The notes: generated from the sequence alone by a model not told the origin. Shown: positions 55,676 to 64,000, numbered from the stretch's first letter. The stretch is 64,000 nt of DNA from Vibrio sp. 16 (GCF_963681195.1 NZ_OY808998.1:682001-746000), one strand, 5' to 3'. Numbers and translations: made by a program.

Positions 55676-56914
55676 TTATTTCGCCATCAGTGCATCGTAT
55701 TTAGCTTGCGCCATCTTGATCGCTTCTTTCTGCGTCATCTGACCAAGCAACACTGAGTTCAATGCTTCATTAATCGGAGTCATCCATGCTGTGCCGTAGT
55801 TACCAAATGCGAATGGCTCTACATTTCCTTCAAGAGCACCTTCAAACACTTGTTTTGCCAGTTCGTTTTCTGCTTTTTGCTGTGCAAAGAACTCTGACTT
55901 ACCAAGCGCTTCACGGCTTGGCAGAGCAAGACCTGAATCCAACACCCATTCTTGTGCTTTTTGGCTAGTTAGGATCTCGACCGCTTTTTGCGTCGCTTCA
56001 ATGTTCTTACCATCTGCATTGACGCCCCAAGCAACAGTAAACAGTAGGTTGCCACGTTCACCGCTTACTGGATCTTTTGGCATCAACGTTGTGCCATAAG
56101 GCAGGTTTGGCGCTTTATCGCGTAAGTAACCACTGATCCAGTTACCTTCTAGAGCGATTGCTGTTTCTTCCGTACCGAAACAGCCGCCGCCCCAGCCTTG
56201 ACCAAGGTCAGTCGCCAAGATGCCCACTTTGTCTTCGGTAACTAAGCCAGTGTAGAAGTTAAATGCACGCTCGAAGTTCTCATCCAGAACGGTTTTGCCT
56301 TCAGCGTTGAATGGCGTCCAGCCTGTTGCGAGCGCAAAGGGTGCAAAACGCGCGTAATCAGGCATAACACAGATACCAGAGACTTCATCTGCTAGCGCAT
56401 TTTTCACATCCAGTAGTTTTTTACGTAAATCTTCCCAAGAGTCTCGATTGGTTGGGTAAGCGACTTCAGCATCATCAAAAATGTCTTTGTTGTACTGCAG
56501 TGCAATTGTGTTGAAATCCTTAGCCACGCCGTACTGTTTACCTTTAAACGTAAACGCCGAGTTCAAGCTTGGAATCATGTTGGCCGCGACTTTTTCTAAG
56601 CTGCTGTTATTTTGAGAAACTTTGCCAGAGTTAACTAACGTGTTAGCGAACACAACATCAACGTAAAACGCATCCGGTGCAGTGCCCGCTGAAAGGGAGT
56701 TGGTAATAAATTGAGAGAAGTCACCCTCTACTGCTAGGTACTTAACCTCTAAGCCGGCTTTTGCGAAATCATCTGCCAGTACGTCATTAACCAGTTTGTT
56801 CAGTACGACTACGTCGTTCCCTCCCCAACCAGCAATGGTTACTTCGGTATTTGCAACAGCCTGAGTAGATAGGCCGGCAGCAAGTAGGGATACTGCCAAT
56901 ATTGTTTTTTTCAT
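55676..56914 (-). CDS. ABC sugar-binding protein, extracellular
   Basis: A 412-aa protein with a signal peptide cut near AVA-N (residue 21) and the MalE-type fold: EVTIAGWGGN at the mature start, AGTAPDAFYVDVVFANTLV and the late WVLDSGLALPSREAL. It captures an alpha-glucoside or related oligosaccharide in the periplasm for the permeases encoded just downstream. It is the first gene of the operon, preceded by a LacI-type operator at 56965-56980. Confidence 0.9.
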   Translation of the reverse strand: MKKTILAVSLLAAGLSTQAVANTEVTIAGWGGNDVVVLNKLVNDVLADDFAKAGLEVKYLAVEGDFSQFITNSLSAGTAPDAFYVDVVFANTLVNSGKVSQNNSSLEKVAANMIPSLNSAFTFKGKQYGVAKDFNTIALQYNKDIFDDAEVAYPTNRDSWEDLRKKLLDVKNALADEVSGICVMPDYARFAPFALATGWTPFNAEGKTVLDENFERAFNFYTGLVTEDKVGILATDLGQGWGGGCFGTEETAIALEGNWISGYLRDKAPNLPYGTTLMPKDPVSGERGNLLFTVAWGVNADGKNIEATQKAVEILTSQKAQEWVLDSGLALPSREALGKSEFFAQQKAENELAKQVFEGALEGNVEPFAFGNYGTAWMTPINEALNSVLLGQMTQKEAIKMAQAKYDALMAK

Positions 56915-56964
56915 GTTGCCCTCAATTCCTTCATTTCAAAATCTGAGGGTATTATGCGCAATTT

Positions 56965-56980
56965 ACGTAAACGCTTACGT
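56965..56980. promoter_or_regulatory. LacI-type operator of the sugar operon
   Basis: ACGTAA-acgc-TTACGT, an inverted repeat 51 bp before the binding-protein start. The ACGTAA arm recurs in the palindromes before the adjacent lacI gene at 58075-58091 and 58126-58137, which supports shared recognition by that regulator. Confidence 0.75.
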
Positions 56981-57020
56981 TAAGTTGATCACATTACGCT
57001 TTTATGACGTGGAGAAACAA

Positions 57021-57048
57021 AAAAAGCATGACTGAAGTCATGCTTTTT
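57021..57048 (-). terminator. terminator of the LacI regulator gene
   Basis: AAAAAGCATGACT (57021-57033) pairs with AGTCATGCTTTTT (57036-57048), a 13-bp stem with T-runs, 30 bp past the regulator stop. It separates regulator transcription from the operon. Confidence 0.9.
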
Positions 57049-57077
57049 GAGGTTATTGTTAATTATATGATCGTTTT

Positions 57078-58055
57078 TTACGTTGTTTTGCCCAATTTTA
57101 AGCTTACCTCAACCACCGAACCCACGGGCTGTTCACGTAAAATGGCTTGCTCGAGCATAGATGCAACGCGCGCAGCAATCTTATCGGTATCTTGCACTAT
57201 GGTGGTTAAATCTTTAGAAATACCCGGCAAACCATCGTAACCTACAACGGAGAAATCCTGAGGAAGCTCATACCCTCTATCTTTTAGAGCGGCGATAACA
57301 CCAAGCGCCGTTTCGTCACACTCACAAACAAAGCCTTGATAGCCCTCAAGCTGCTTTTTATCAATATTCATGAAGTAACGATAAGCAGCGATTTCTCCCA
57401 AAGGATCAGCGCCAGTACGTAACTCTCGAACAGGTAAGGCATTGCTGGCCATCACCGACATATAGCCTTGATGACGGAACTGATAGCCATCACCATAAGT
57501 GGTTGGAGTCACAAAGCAAATGTCCGTTAAGCCTTTATCTACAAGGTGTTGCGTTGCTTCTCGACCACCATTGAAATCATCCGGTGCCACCCAAAACGAG
57601 CCTTCACTCATGCCAATACAAACAAAAGGAAGATCTAACTGTTGGCAAGTTTTAATGCGCTCATCATCGGTTGTAATACCGAGTAACACAGCGCCGCCAA
57701 CCTGCTCTAAATCCACTTCACCAAAGCTCACGGGTAATAAGTTTCGGCCTGAGTTTTTAATTGCCGCCGACAGTGAAGGCCATAGCATTCCTAGATATCG
57801 AGAAGCGTAAAAGTCATGGGGACCCAGTGAGATCGCAATCGTGTTCTTATGACTGCCGCTTAGTTCACGGGCCGACGTGCTTGGAACATAACCAAGGTCT
57901 TTACAGATATCGAGAATTTTCTTTCTGGTTTTCTCGCTAATACCAGGCTTGTTATTTAAGGCTCGACTAACGGAAGCAATTGAAACACCAGCGATTTTTG
58001 CTGCTTCATGTATAGTTGCTTTCTTTAGTTCCGCGTCAGTTTTTGGTGCACTCAC
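57078..58055 (-). CDS. LacI family regulator of the alpha-glucoside operon
   Basis: A 325-aa repressor: HTH ATIHEAAKIAGVSIASVSRA at about 13-32, hinge LSGSHKNTIAI, and a periplasmic-binding-protein-like effector domain. The GTG start at 58055 is supported by GGAG seven bases upstream; no ATG lies before the HTH. It lies 163 bp upstream of the binding-protein gene. ACGTAA-type palindromes in its own promoter and before the operon indicate autoregulation. Confidence 0.9.
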   Translation of the reverse strand: MSAPKTDAELKKATIHEAAKIAGVSIASVSRALNNKPGISEKTRKKILDICKDLGYVPSTSARELSGSHKNTIAISLGPHDFYASRYLGMLWPSLSAAIKNSGRNLLPVSFGEVDLEQVGGAVLLGITTDDERIKTCQQLDLPFVCIGMSEGSFWVAPDDFNGGREATQHLVDKGLTDICFVTPTTYGDGYQFRHQGYMSVMASNALPVRELRTGADPLGEIAAYRYFMNIDKKQLEGYQGFVCECDETALGVIAALKDRGYELPQDFSVVGYDGLPGISKDLTTIVQDTDKIAARVASMLEQAILREQPVGSVVEVSLKLGKTT

Positions 58056-58074
58056 TCGCGCTCTCCTACCGCAA

Positions 58075-58091
58075 AACGTAAAATTTACGTT
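58075..58091. promoter_or_regulatory. LacI operator, autoregulatory, proximal
   Basis: AACGTAAA-A-TTTACGTT is a perfect 8+1+8 palindrome 20 bp before the lacI start. Confidence 0.75.
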
Positions 58092-58125
58092 TATTATCTA
58101 GTAAGAAAAGAAAAACTCAACTCTC

Positions 58126-58137
58126 ATTTACGTAAAT
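58126..58137. promoter_or_regulatory. LacI operator, autoregulatory, distal
   Basis: ATTTACGTAAAT, a perfect 12-bp palindrome that shares the TTTACGTAAA core of the other sites, 71 bp before the lacI start. Confidence 0.6.
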
Positions 58138-58207
58138 TAGGATTGTCGTCAACCAAATTCGTTAATTTTTCGCTCGTTCAGTTAACTTTCTCACTCTCGC
58201 AACATAC

Positions 58208-59095
58208 TCATTGGGCCGTTTTCCGTAAGAAATCATAAAAGCAAAGGGCAGCCGGGCCCGTTTTAGCTCCCTTAGGTAGGGTGATATGCAGCGGCACTTG
58301 ATACTTTTCATTGTGCTCGACTTTAAGCACCTTTAACTGGCCTGTGTTTCTTGACTTGATGATGTGCTCTGGCAAGCGGCAAAACCCGACACCTTGCTCC
58401 ACCGCCCGAAATGCATGATCAAAATTATCAACGGTAATCCGCTGATTCGCCTTTAACCAGCCGACATTTTGCTCTTTGTTCTCAACCTGAGTCGCCCCCA
58501 GATCGCGAATGACAACTTGGCAATGAGTGGCAAAATCCGACATACAAACCTGACTTTGACTTGCGAGTGGGTGCTTACTTGAGACAACGGGCAACATACT
58601 CGTCATCGAAAAAGCTTCGGCAGGATAGTTAGTCACCGGCAAAGTAATTATTGCAATATCCGCTTGCTCGCTGGTCACCATTTCTGCCGTTTTAGAAAGC
58701 GAAGTCTCTACAACTTGAATGGAGGTGGTACTGTTTTGACTAAGATACTCTGCCATCGGTTGATAGAGCAGGCTCGGGTCGCAGAGGTGATCCATCGCGA
58801 CGGTAATCTCTGACTCGACACCCGCTGAAATTTGTTGGCTTAAGTCTTCTAGCTCTCTGGCCTGTTCAAGCATACTGCTCGCTCTTCTAAGCAGTGAACG
58901 GCCATGCTCAGTCACTGTGGCACGTCTTCCCTTCACCTCCACCAGCTTAACGCCCAGTTGATCTTCTAACTTTTTGATCGAGTAAATCAGGGTGGTATGG
59001 CTTTTGTTTAAAGCCGAAGCTGCGGCTTGAATACTGCCCGCTCTATCCACTTCCTTCAGCGTAACCCATTGCTCAAGTGTACTTTTCAACCTCAT
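58208..59095 (-). CDS. LysR family transcriptional regulator
   Basis: A 295-aa LysR protein with HTH IQAAASALNKSHTTLIYSIKKLE at about 20-42. The ATG at 59095 (MRLKSTLEQW) is chosen over one nine codons upstream to match family length. Divergent from the YdhR-like gene across about 130 bp, so it probably controls that gene and the membrane protein after it. Confidence 0.85.
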   Translation of the reverse strand: MRLKSTLEQWVTLKEVDRAGSIQAAASALNKSHTTLIYSIKKLEDQLGVKLVEVKGRRATVTEHGRSLLRRASSMLEQARELEDLSQQISAGVESEITVAMDHLCDPSLLYQPMAEYLSQNSTTSIQVVETSLSKTAEMVTSEQADIAIITLPVTNYPAEAFSMTSMLPVVSSKHPLASQSQVCMSDFATHCQVVIRDLGATQVENKEQNVGWLKANQRITVDNFDHAFRAVEQGVGFCRLPEHIIKSRNTGQLKVLKVEHNEKYQVPLHITLPKGAKTGPAALCFYDFLRKTAQ

Positions 59096-59226
59096 CACAC
59101 AACCTGTCAGTTTTTTAGACATTAAAGCGCAATATTATGAACTTTTCTGTTTAATTTATATAGACAACAATATCTCCATCGAACAGCGACACGCGTTCAC
59201 AACAGACAACAATTGGAGAAACTAAG

Positions 59227-59532
59227 ATGAAATTACTGCAAGTCGATTTTGAATATCATGGCCCTATGGGCGAAGAGATGTCTCGCGCATTGGTAGGTCT
59301 AGCGGAGTCAATTAATCAAGAACCCGGCATGATGTGGAAAATCTGGACAGAAAACGGATCTGAAAAGCGAGGTGGAGGTATCTATCTTTTCCAAGATGAG
59401 ACCAGCGTACAAAATTACCTAGACATGCATGCCGCTCGACTAAAAGAAATGGGAGTTGCAGAAGTGCGTGGCGTTATTTTTGACATCAATCAGCCACTGA
59501 CTGAAATCAATCGTGGGCCAGTTGGCCTGTAA
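59227..59532 (+). CDS. YdhR-like putative monooxygenase
   Basis: A 101-aa dimeric alpha-beta barrel type protein: MKLLQVDFEYHGPMGEEMSR and GGGIYLFQDETSVQNYLDMH match the YdhR family, linked to aromatic metabolism without proven activity. Preceded by GGAGAAACTAAG. The nine-base gap to the next gene indicates co-transcription with it, under the divergent LysR. Confidence 0.82.
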   Translation: MKLLQVDFEYHGPMGEEMSRALVGLAESINQEPGMMWKIWTENGSEKRGGGIYLFQDETSVQNYLDMHAARLKEMGVAEVRGVIFDINQPLTEINRGPVGL

Positions 59533-59541
59533 GGAACCGCT

Positions 59542-59916
59542 ATGACCAATAGACTGTTTTTAACCTTACACGGCAGCATCTACACTGTGTTTGCATTCGC
59601 ACTGTTTTTTCTGCCGACCATGATGTGGCCAATGTATGGTGTAGAGATTAACGATAAGTACGCTTACTTTCTGTCTCAGCACACAAGTATCTTTCTCGGT
59701 GGTGTAGCGGCAGCAAGCCTGTTTCTAAGAACAATTGAGCACAAAGAGACAATGCAACAGCTACTCAAAGCACTGCTTGTCACCAACCTGCTTGGTGTCG
59801 TAATAACTGGCTATGCTGGATTGACAGGGATCTTTGTCGGCTTCGGTTGGAGCGATCCTGCCTTCTTCGCTCTGTTGTCTTTGCTTAGCTATAGACAGCT
59901 AATCAAACAATCATAA
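59542..59916 (+). CDS. hypothetical membrane protein, four TM segments
   Basis: A 124-aa protein with four hydrophobic segments (about 5-25, 47-62, 77-97, 103-118) and no recognised family. It starts nine bases after the YdhR-like stop with AAGGA as ribosome site. Possibly a quinone- or aromatic-compound-related membrane partner; that is a guess from context. Confidence 0.7.
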   Translation: MTNRLFLTLHGSIYTVFAFALFFLPTMMWPMYGVEINDKYAYFLSQHTSIFLGGVAAASLFLRTIEHKETMQQLLKALLVTNLLGVVITGYAGLTGIFVGFGWSDPAFFALLSLLSYRQLIKQS

Positions 59917-59923
59917 TTCCAAC

Positions 59924-59957
59924 GCCTATTTGCGCCTGTGACTAAGCGCAGATAGGC
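59924..59957. terminator. hairpin after the YdhR-like operon
   Basis: GCCTATTTGCGC (59924-59935) pairs with GCGCAGATAGGC (59946-59957), 12 bp with one G-T pair and a 10-nt loop. No T-run follows directly, so it may act as a weak terminator or an mRNA end protector. Confidence 0.5.
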
Positions 59958-60033
59958 CCACCTCGCCTTTTGTATCCAACCTGCGTAGAATACGCGCTCT
60001 TTTCCTATTCACGAGCACTTATAGGCAGTCAGT

Positions 60034-61281
60034 TTGCATACAGTAGAACAACTCAAACGCGGCGAGTTACGCGGCATACATCGGCTTAAACTCTCAGAGC
60101 AGCTTACCGAGCTACCCGACGAGATCCTCTCTTTGGCCGATTCACTCGAAATCTTAGACGTATCAAACAACTTACTGACCGACCTCCCTGACTGGTTAAC
60201 CGAACTGCCTAAACTGACCATTGTTTTCGCCTCCCAAAACCGTTTTACGCATTTACCTTTGGTGCTCGGACGTTGTAAGCAGCTTGAGATGGTTGGCTTC
60301 AAAAGTAACAAGATCGCCCGCGTATCAGGCGATGCATTACCTCTGCAGCTACGTTGGCTGATTTTGACCGACAACCAAATTGAGCAACTTCCAGAAGCGC
60401 TCGGTCATCGACCACGTCTGCAAAAACTGGCGCTTGCTGGAAACATGATCAAGGTATTGCCCACCAGTTTTGACAAGCTCGAAAACCTTGAACTGGTGAG
60501 ACTGTCCGCCAATCAGCTCACCCACTTCCCTGATGTCTTGTTGACTCTGCCTAAACTGGCGTGGATGGCGTTTGCTGGCAACCCGTTCTGTGAGCGAACC
60601 ATGACAACCGCCACGGTTCCGCGAGTCTCGCCTGACGCTTACCGACTCAACCATGTGTTAGGTCAGGGCGCTTCTGGTGTGATCTCGCACGCCGATTGGC
60701 TGGATCGCCGTTACGATTTTCCAGATCAAGTCGCAGTCAAAGTGTTTAAAGGCGAAGTCACGAGCGACGGCTACCCACAAGATGAGTTACAAGCCTGCCT
60801 ACAAACGGGGTCGCATGACAATTTAGTGGCGTCGATCGGTTTGGTGGATGACACTGAATCTCTCGCTTTGGTGATGAAACTAATCCCTGATAACTACGTC
60901 AACCTTGGTTTGCCACCCACACTGGAAACTTGCACTCGCGATGTGTTCAAACCAGAGTTTCGCTTGTCGGTCAGACAAATTGAGAAGATCGTCGATCAAA
61001 TGGTGGACGTGTTCAATCACATGCACGACAACAAGGTTTGCCATGGCGATCTCTATGCCCACAACGTATTAATCAATCAAGAGTGTGAGATGATTTTCGG
61101 CGATTTTGGCGCGGCGTCGGTTTATGACTACCTGACCGAAACGCAGCAAAGAGGGGTAAGAAAAGTGGAGGCCAGAGCGCTGAGCCATTTTATTGATGAC
61201 CTACTTTCAGTTTGCCAAGCAAAAGAGCAGCAAACGGCGGCGTATCAATCACTGCGAAAGCTCACAAAATTGATCGCCTAA
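60034..61281 (+). CDS. leucine-rich repeat protein kinase
   Basis: The 415-aa protein joins an N-terminal LRR domain (about 15-185, repeats of the type LxxLxLxxNxLxxLP) to a protein-kinase-like domain: glycine loop LGQGASGVI (about 209-217), lysine in VAVKVF (236), catalytic loop HGDLYAHN (about 337-344, HGD in place of HRD) and GDFGAAS (DFG 357-359). The start is a TTG at 60034 after AGGCAG; no ATG lies upstream of the first repeat. It could phosphorylate protein targets selected by the LRR. No signal peptide or TM. Substrate and role are unknown. Confidence 0.87.
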   Translation: MHTVEQLKRGELRGIHRLKLSEQLTELPDEILSLADSLEILDVSNNLLTDLPDWLTELPKLTIVFASQNRFTHLPLVLGRCKQLEMVGFKSNKIARVSGDALPLQLRWLILTDNQIEQLPEALGHRPRLQKLALAGNMIKVLPTSFDKLENLELVRLSANQLTHFPDVLLTLPKLAWMAFAGNPFCERTMTTATVPRVSPDAYRLNHVLGQGASGVISHADWLDRRYDFPDQVAVKVFKGEVTSDGYPQDELQACLQTGSHDNLVASIGLVDDTESLALVMKLIPDNYVNLGLPPTLETCTRDVFKPEFRLSVRQIEKIVDQMVDVFNHMHDNKVCHGDLYAHNVLINQECEMIFGDFGAASVYDYLTETQQRGVRKVEARALSHFIDDLLSVCQAKEQQTAAYQSLRKLTKLIA

Positions 61282-61303
61282 TCCTCCTCACGCTTTACAG
61301 TGT

Positions 61304-61333
61304 AAAGAGCCACCTCGCAAGGTGGCTCTTTTT
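61304..61333. terminator. bidirectional terminator
   Basis: AAAGAGCCACCT (61304-61315) and AGGTGGCTCTTT (61320-61331) form a perfect 12-bp stem with a 4-nt loop and T-run, between the convergent kinase and GH13 genes. Confidence 0.93.
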
Positions 61334-61335
61334 GG

Positions 61336-63021
61336 TTATGCCAGTTCAATCACCAAAGCTTGGTAAGGCTTTAATGCCATTTCCGTTAGGCTCTCAACAG
61401 TCTCTGGGTAATTGTTGATTACTTGCTGTTTGACACTGCCGGGATAACTTCTCACCACACTATTACCACTAAAGTTTGCAATGGTCAGCAGAGATTCGCC
61501 TTGATGACTGCGGATGTAGGCGTAGACTTCACTGTCTTGCGGGTCCAGCAATTGATGCTCGCCATACACAATCACGTCACCGTACTGCTCTCCTTGGCGC
61601 AAAGCAATCAAGCGGCGGTAGTGATGATAAATGGAGTCATCGTCATTCACCGCCTGTTCCGCGTTGATCTCTGAATAGTTGTCATTGACGGGCAGCCATG
61701 GCGTCCCCGAGGTGAAGCCAGCGTTTAATTGATCGTTCCACTGCACAGGGACTCGAGCGTGATCGCGTGAAAAATCGTTCAAAAAGGCCACCGCATCCGC
61801 ATCACTTACTCCTCTGTCACGCATTTTTTGATAGTGGAATTTCGCCATCAAATCATTGAACTCGTCAATAGAGTCAAAGTGCTTGTTGGTCATGCCAATC
61901 TCTTCACCTTGGTAGATGTACGGCGTACCACTCATCATATGCAGTACCGTGCCGAGCATTTTCGCACTCACCACGCGGTACTTTGCAGAGTCACATCCAT
62001 AGCGCGAAACCGTGCGAGGCTGATCGTGGTTGCTCCAATAGAGACTATTCCAGCCTTTCTGATACAAGTCTTCTTGCCAGCGAGTCATGATCTCTTTGTA
62101 TTGAACCAAATCGAACGGTTTTTTCACCGCATTGTGCTCTTCCCTATCGATACTGACGTGCTCGAACTGGAATATCATGCTGATTTCGTTGCGATCAGGA
62201 TGCGAATAATAACGCCCATCAAGGGTGGTAGTGAAAGGCGTTTCTCCCACGGTTAACACATCATAATGTTTGAGGACTTTGTCGTGCATTTCACGCAGGT
62301 ATTGGTGAACCAACAAGTTATTGGACCAATGCTCCCACCCCGCAACCCCTTGATCGAAGATCGTCGCATCGGGGTAATCGGAGGGTTTACCAATCATGTT
62401 GATGACATCCATACGAAAACCACCCAATCCTTTTTTCAGCCAGAAATGCATCATGTCGTAGACGGCTTCACGCACTTCTGGATTCGCCCAATTGAGATCA
62501 GGCTGCTTGTTGCTGAACAGATGCAGGTAATACTGCCCAGTGTTCTCATCAAGCGTCCAAGCCTTAGGTTTGAAAAAAGACTCCCAGTTGTTTGGCTCAC
62601 TGCCATCAGGCTTAGGGTCTTTCCAAATATACCAATCCCGTTTGGGGCTATCTTTGCTGCTGCGTGATTCAATAAACCAAGGGTGTTCGTCTGAGGTATG
62701 GTTGACCACCAAATCCATCACAATCTTGATACCGCGCTTGTCCGCTTCAGCGATCAGCCTATCCATATCGGCCATGGTGCCAAATTCAGGAGCAATTTTC
62801 TGATAGTCGGAGATGTCATAGCCGTTGTCGTCCATCGGCGATTGATACACAGGACTCAACCAGATGACATTGGCACCCAGCTCCGCAATGTAGTCGAGTT
62901 TGTCGATGATACCAGGAATATCACCGATCCCATCGCCATTCGCATCATTGAAGCTTCGCGGGTAAATTTGGTAGACAACCGAATTGTGCCACCAGCGCTT
63001 ATCGAGTTGCTGCGTACTCAT
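61336..63021 (-). CDS. GH13 alpha-glucosidase (oligo-1,6-glucosidase type)
   Basis: A 561-aa cytoplasmic GH13 enzyme: WWHNSVVYQIYPRSFNDANG start, DLVVNHTSDEHPWF, nucleophile Asp in GFRMDVINMI, acid Glu in VGETPFT, and Asp in WSNHDQPRTVSR. This pattern fits MalL/DexB-like enzymes that remove glucose from isomaltose- or short alpha-glucosides; the residue after the HTSDEHPWF motif and the VINMI segment favour alpha-1,6 action. It starts 31 bp after the lacI stop, so the two form one unit. Confidence 0.9.
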   Translation of the reverse strand: MSTQQLDKRWWHNSVVYQIYPRSFNDANGDGIGDIPGIIDKLDYIAELGANVIWLSPVYQSPMDDNGYDISDYQKIAPEFGTMADMDRLIAEADKRGIKIVMDLVVNHTSDEHPWFIESRSSKDSPKRDWYIWKDPKPDGSEPNNWESFFKPKAWTLDENTGQYYLHLFSNKQPDLNWANPEVREAVYDMMHFWLKKGLGGFRMDVINMIGKPSDYPDATIFDQGVAGWEHWSNNLLVHQYLREMHDKVLKHYDVLTVGETPFTTTLDGRYYSHPDRNEISMIFQFEHVSIDREEHNAVKKPFDLVQYKEIMTRWQEDLYQKGWNSLYWSNHDQPRTVSRYGCDSAKYRVVSAKMLGTVLHMMSGTPYIYQGEEIGMTNKHFDSIDEFNDLMAKFHYQKMRDRGVSDADAVAFLNDFSRDHARVPVQWNDQLNAGFTSGTPWLPVNDNYSEINAEQAVNDDDSIYHHYRRLIALRQGEQYGDVIVYGEHQLLDPQDSEVYAYIRSHQGESLLTIANFSGNSVVRSYPGSVKQQVINNYPETVESLTEMALKPYQALVIELA

Positions 63022-63052
63022 GATCGTTGCTCCTTAAACGGGTTATACAGGC

Positions 63053-64000
63053 CTAACTGGTACGTCGAATCATCAACTCGGTGTCGAGTACCATGGTTTG
63101 GTATGGGATGTGTCCCATCGCCATTTGGGCGGCAAGCTGCCCTTTATGCATAATCGGCTGTCTGACCGTGGTTAATCCGGCTGACTCTGCAGCAGGAATA
63201 TCATCAAATCCGACAATACGAATCTCATCTGGAACGATTAATCCGAGCTCTTGGGTCACCTCAAGGGCTGCGAGAGCAATCTTGTCACTCATACACAGCA
63301 GCACTTGGGGACACTGCGGTGAGGTCAACGCGCCTCTCAACATGGTTTTTAGAACCGGTTTCTCAAGCTCATGGATTTGCCACACATTATCCACATCCAG
63401 CGTAGCCCCCTTGTCGTGAATCGCCCGTTTGTAGCCTTCAAAGCGGCATCTCGACACCGATTCTTCCTCTGTGTACAGGTTGTCTAGATTGGCCAGTGCC
63501 AGTGCATTGGTCGATTCCAAGCGCAAACCAAGGATCAAGATATGGTCATCAGGGCTGTGAATAGCGTGGCTTGCGATGTCATAACAGGCTTGTTCGTTAT
63601 CAACGTTAATCGAGGGAATGTCTGGCCAACAAAAATCGACCGTCACTAAAGGTTTGCGCTGACGCGTAATCAAGTTCATGACGTTGGCGTCCATCGGTTT
63701 GCCATACACAATAAAGCTGTCTGGAATCGTCTCGACTTGAGTGTTCTGATAATTCTCAGTATTGGACGGCAGCATCAACATGTTGACGTGCTCTTGGTCA
63801 AGCAATTGAGAAATCCCCGCAAGAAACTCCGTCGCAACAGGATCGGTAAAGTTGAACGCAAGGTTGTCAGCCAATAACAGCCCAATCACCCCTGTTTTAC
63901 CAGTACGAAGGCTGCGCGCAGTGATGCTTGGTCCACTGTAACCGAGGTTTTCGCACTCTGAGAGAATCTTCTCTCGCAGCGATTTAGAGAGCTGGTTTGG
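63053..64000 (-). CDS. LacI family regulator (N-terminus beyond window)
   Basis: The reading frame is open from 63053 to the window end, 316 codons, so the start and most of the HTH lie outside. The visible N-terminal part NQLSKSLREKILSECENLGYS is the end of the LacI DNA-binding domain and LRTGKTGVIGLLLADN begins the effector domain. An internal GTG at 63889 is not the start. It heads the alpha-glucosidase gene and presumably represses it until an alpha-glucoside binds. Confidence 0.9.
   Translation of the reverse strand, partial: PNQLSKSLREKILSECENLGYSGPSITARSLRTGKTGVIGLLLADNLAFNFTDPVATEFLAGISQLLDQEHVNMLMLPSNTENYQNTQVETIPDSFIVYGKPMDANVMNLITRQRKPLVTVDFCWPDIPSINVDNEQACYDIASHAIHSPDDHILILGLRLESTNALALANLDNLYTEEESVSRCRFEGYKRAIHDKGATLDVDNVWQIHELEKPVLKTMLRGALTSPQCPQVLLCMSDKIALAALEVTQELGLIVPDEIRIVGFDDIPAAESAGLTTVRQPIMHKGQLAAQMAMGHIPYQTMVLDTELMIRRTS

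Overview
The window reads as chromosomal DNA of a marine Vibrio, probably of the Harveyi clade. The evidence is an ectABC-aspartokinase ectoine operon, close family matches to Vibrio proteins throughout, moderate GC with AT-rich intergenic DNA, and strong bidirectional hairpin terminators. No rRNA, tRNA, CRISPR array, transposase or integrase was seen. Most genes lie on the minus strand.

Region 1 (1-4.2 kb) is accessory-looking: a GNAT acetyltransferase cut by the window edge, a Nudix hydrolase, then small lipoproteins and hypothetical proteins with a 24-bp direct repeat and a truncated secretory ORF. Region 2 (4.2-8.1 kb) is ectA-ectB-ectC-ask, with a CRP-type palindrome upstream and a terminator at its end. 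Region 3 (8.6-14.3 kb) holds an exported amidohydrolase and an iron-uptake unit: a LysR regulator, a Fur box, a TonB-dependent receptor and a translationally coupled periplasmic esterase.

Region 4 (14.4-21.3 kb) is the most unusual part. A 176-bp copy of the 3' end of the pmbA-like gene, with its terminator, occurs at both ends of about 6.7 kb. Between the copies lie a decayed S66 LD-carboxypeptidase gene and a six-gene envelope operon: LPP20 lipoprotein, CsgG/LpoB-like lipoprotein, LPP20 lipoprotein, MltC-like lytic transglycosylase, a small membrane protein and a 263-aa membrane protein. Its composition resembles the flagellar FlgO/FlgP/FlgT outer-membrane set, but no flagellar gene is present. 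Region 5 (21.2-24 kb) is an adjacent tldD-pmbA pair.

Region 6 (24.2-43.4 kb) is general metabolism and transport: LysR with a GH4 phosphoglycosidase, LysE exporter with an Lrp regulator, a DEAD-box helicase, an alkylsulfatase with a small exported partner, an M3-type peptidase, GNAT/RDD/VOC genes, glycerate kinase with a GntP permease and a CdaR regulator, MarR with an EamA exporter, and an orphan sensor kinase.

Region 7 (43.6-58.1 kb) is a large alpha-glucoside locus: LacI, ABC importer, GH65 phosphorylase, beta-phosphoglucomutase, ABC ATPase, OmpG-type porin, GH32, amylosucrase-like GH13 and a maltose-type acetyltransferase. It resembles the E. coli ycj-ompG operon. ACGTAA-type palindromes before lacI and the binding-protein gene suggest autoregulated LacI control. 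Region 8 (58.2-64 kb) contains LysR with a YdhR-like monooxygenase, an LRR-protein kinase fusion, and a second lacI-GH13 alpha-glucosidase pair cut by the window end.

All functions are inferred from sequence reading alone; no database search was run.
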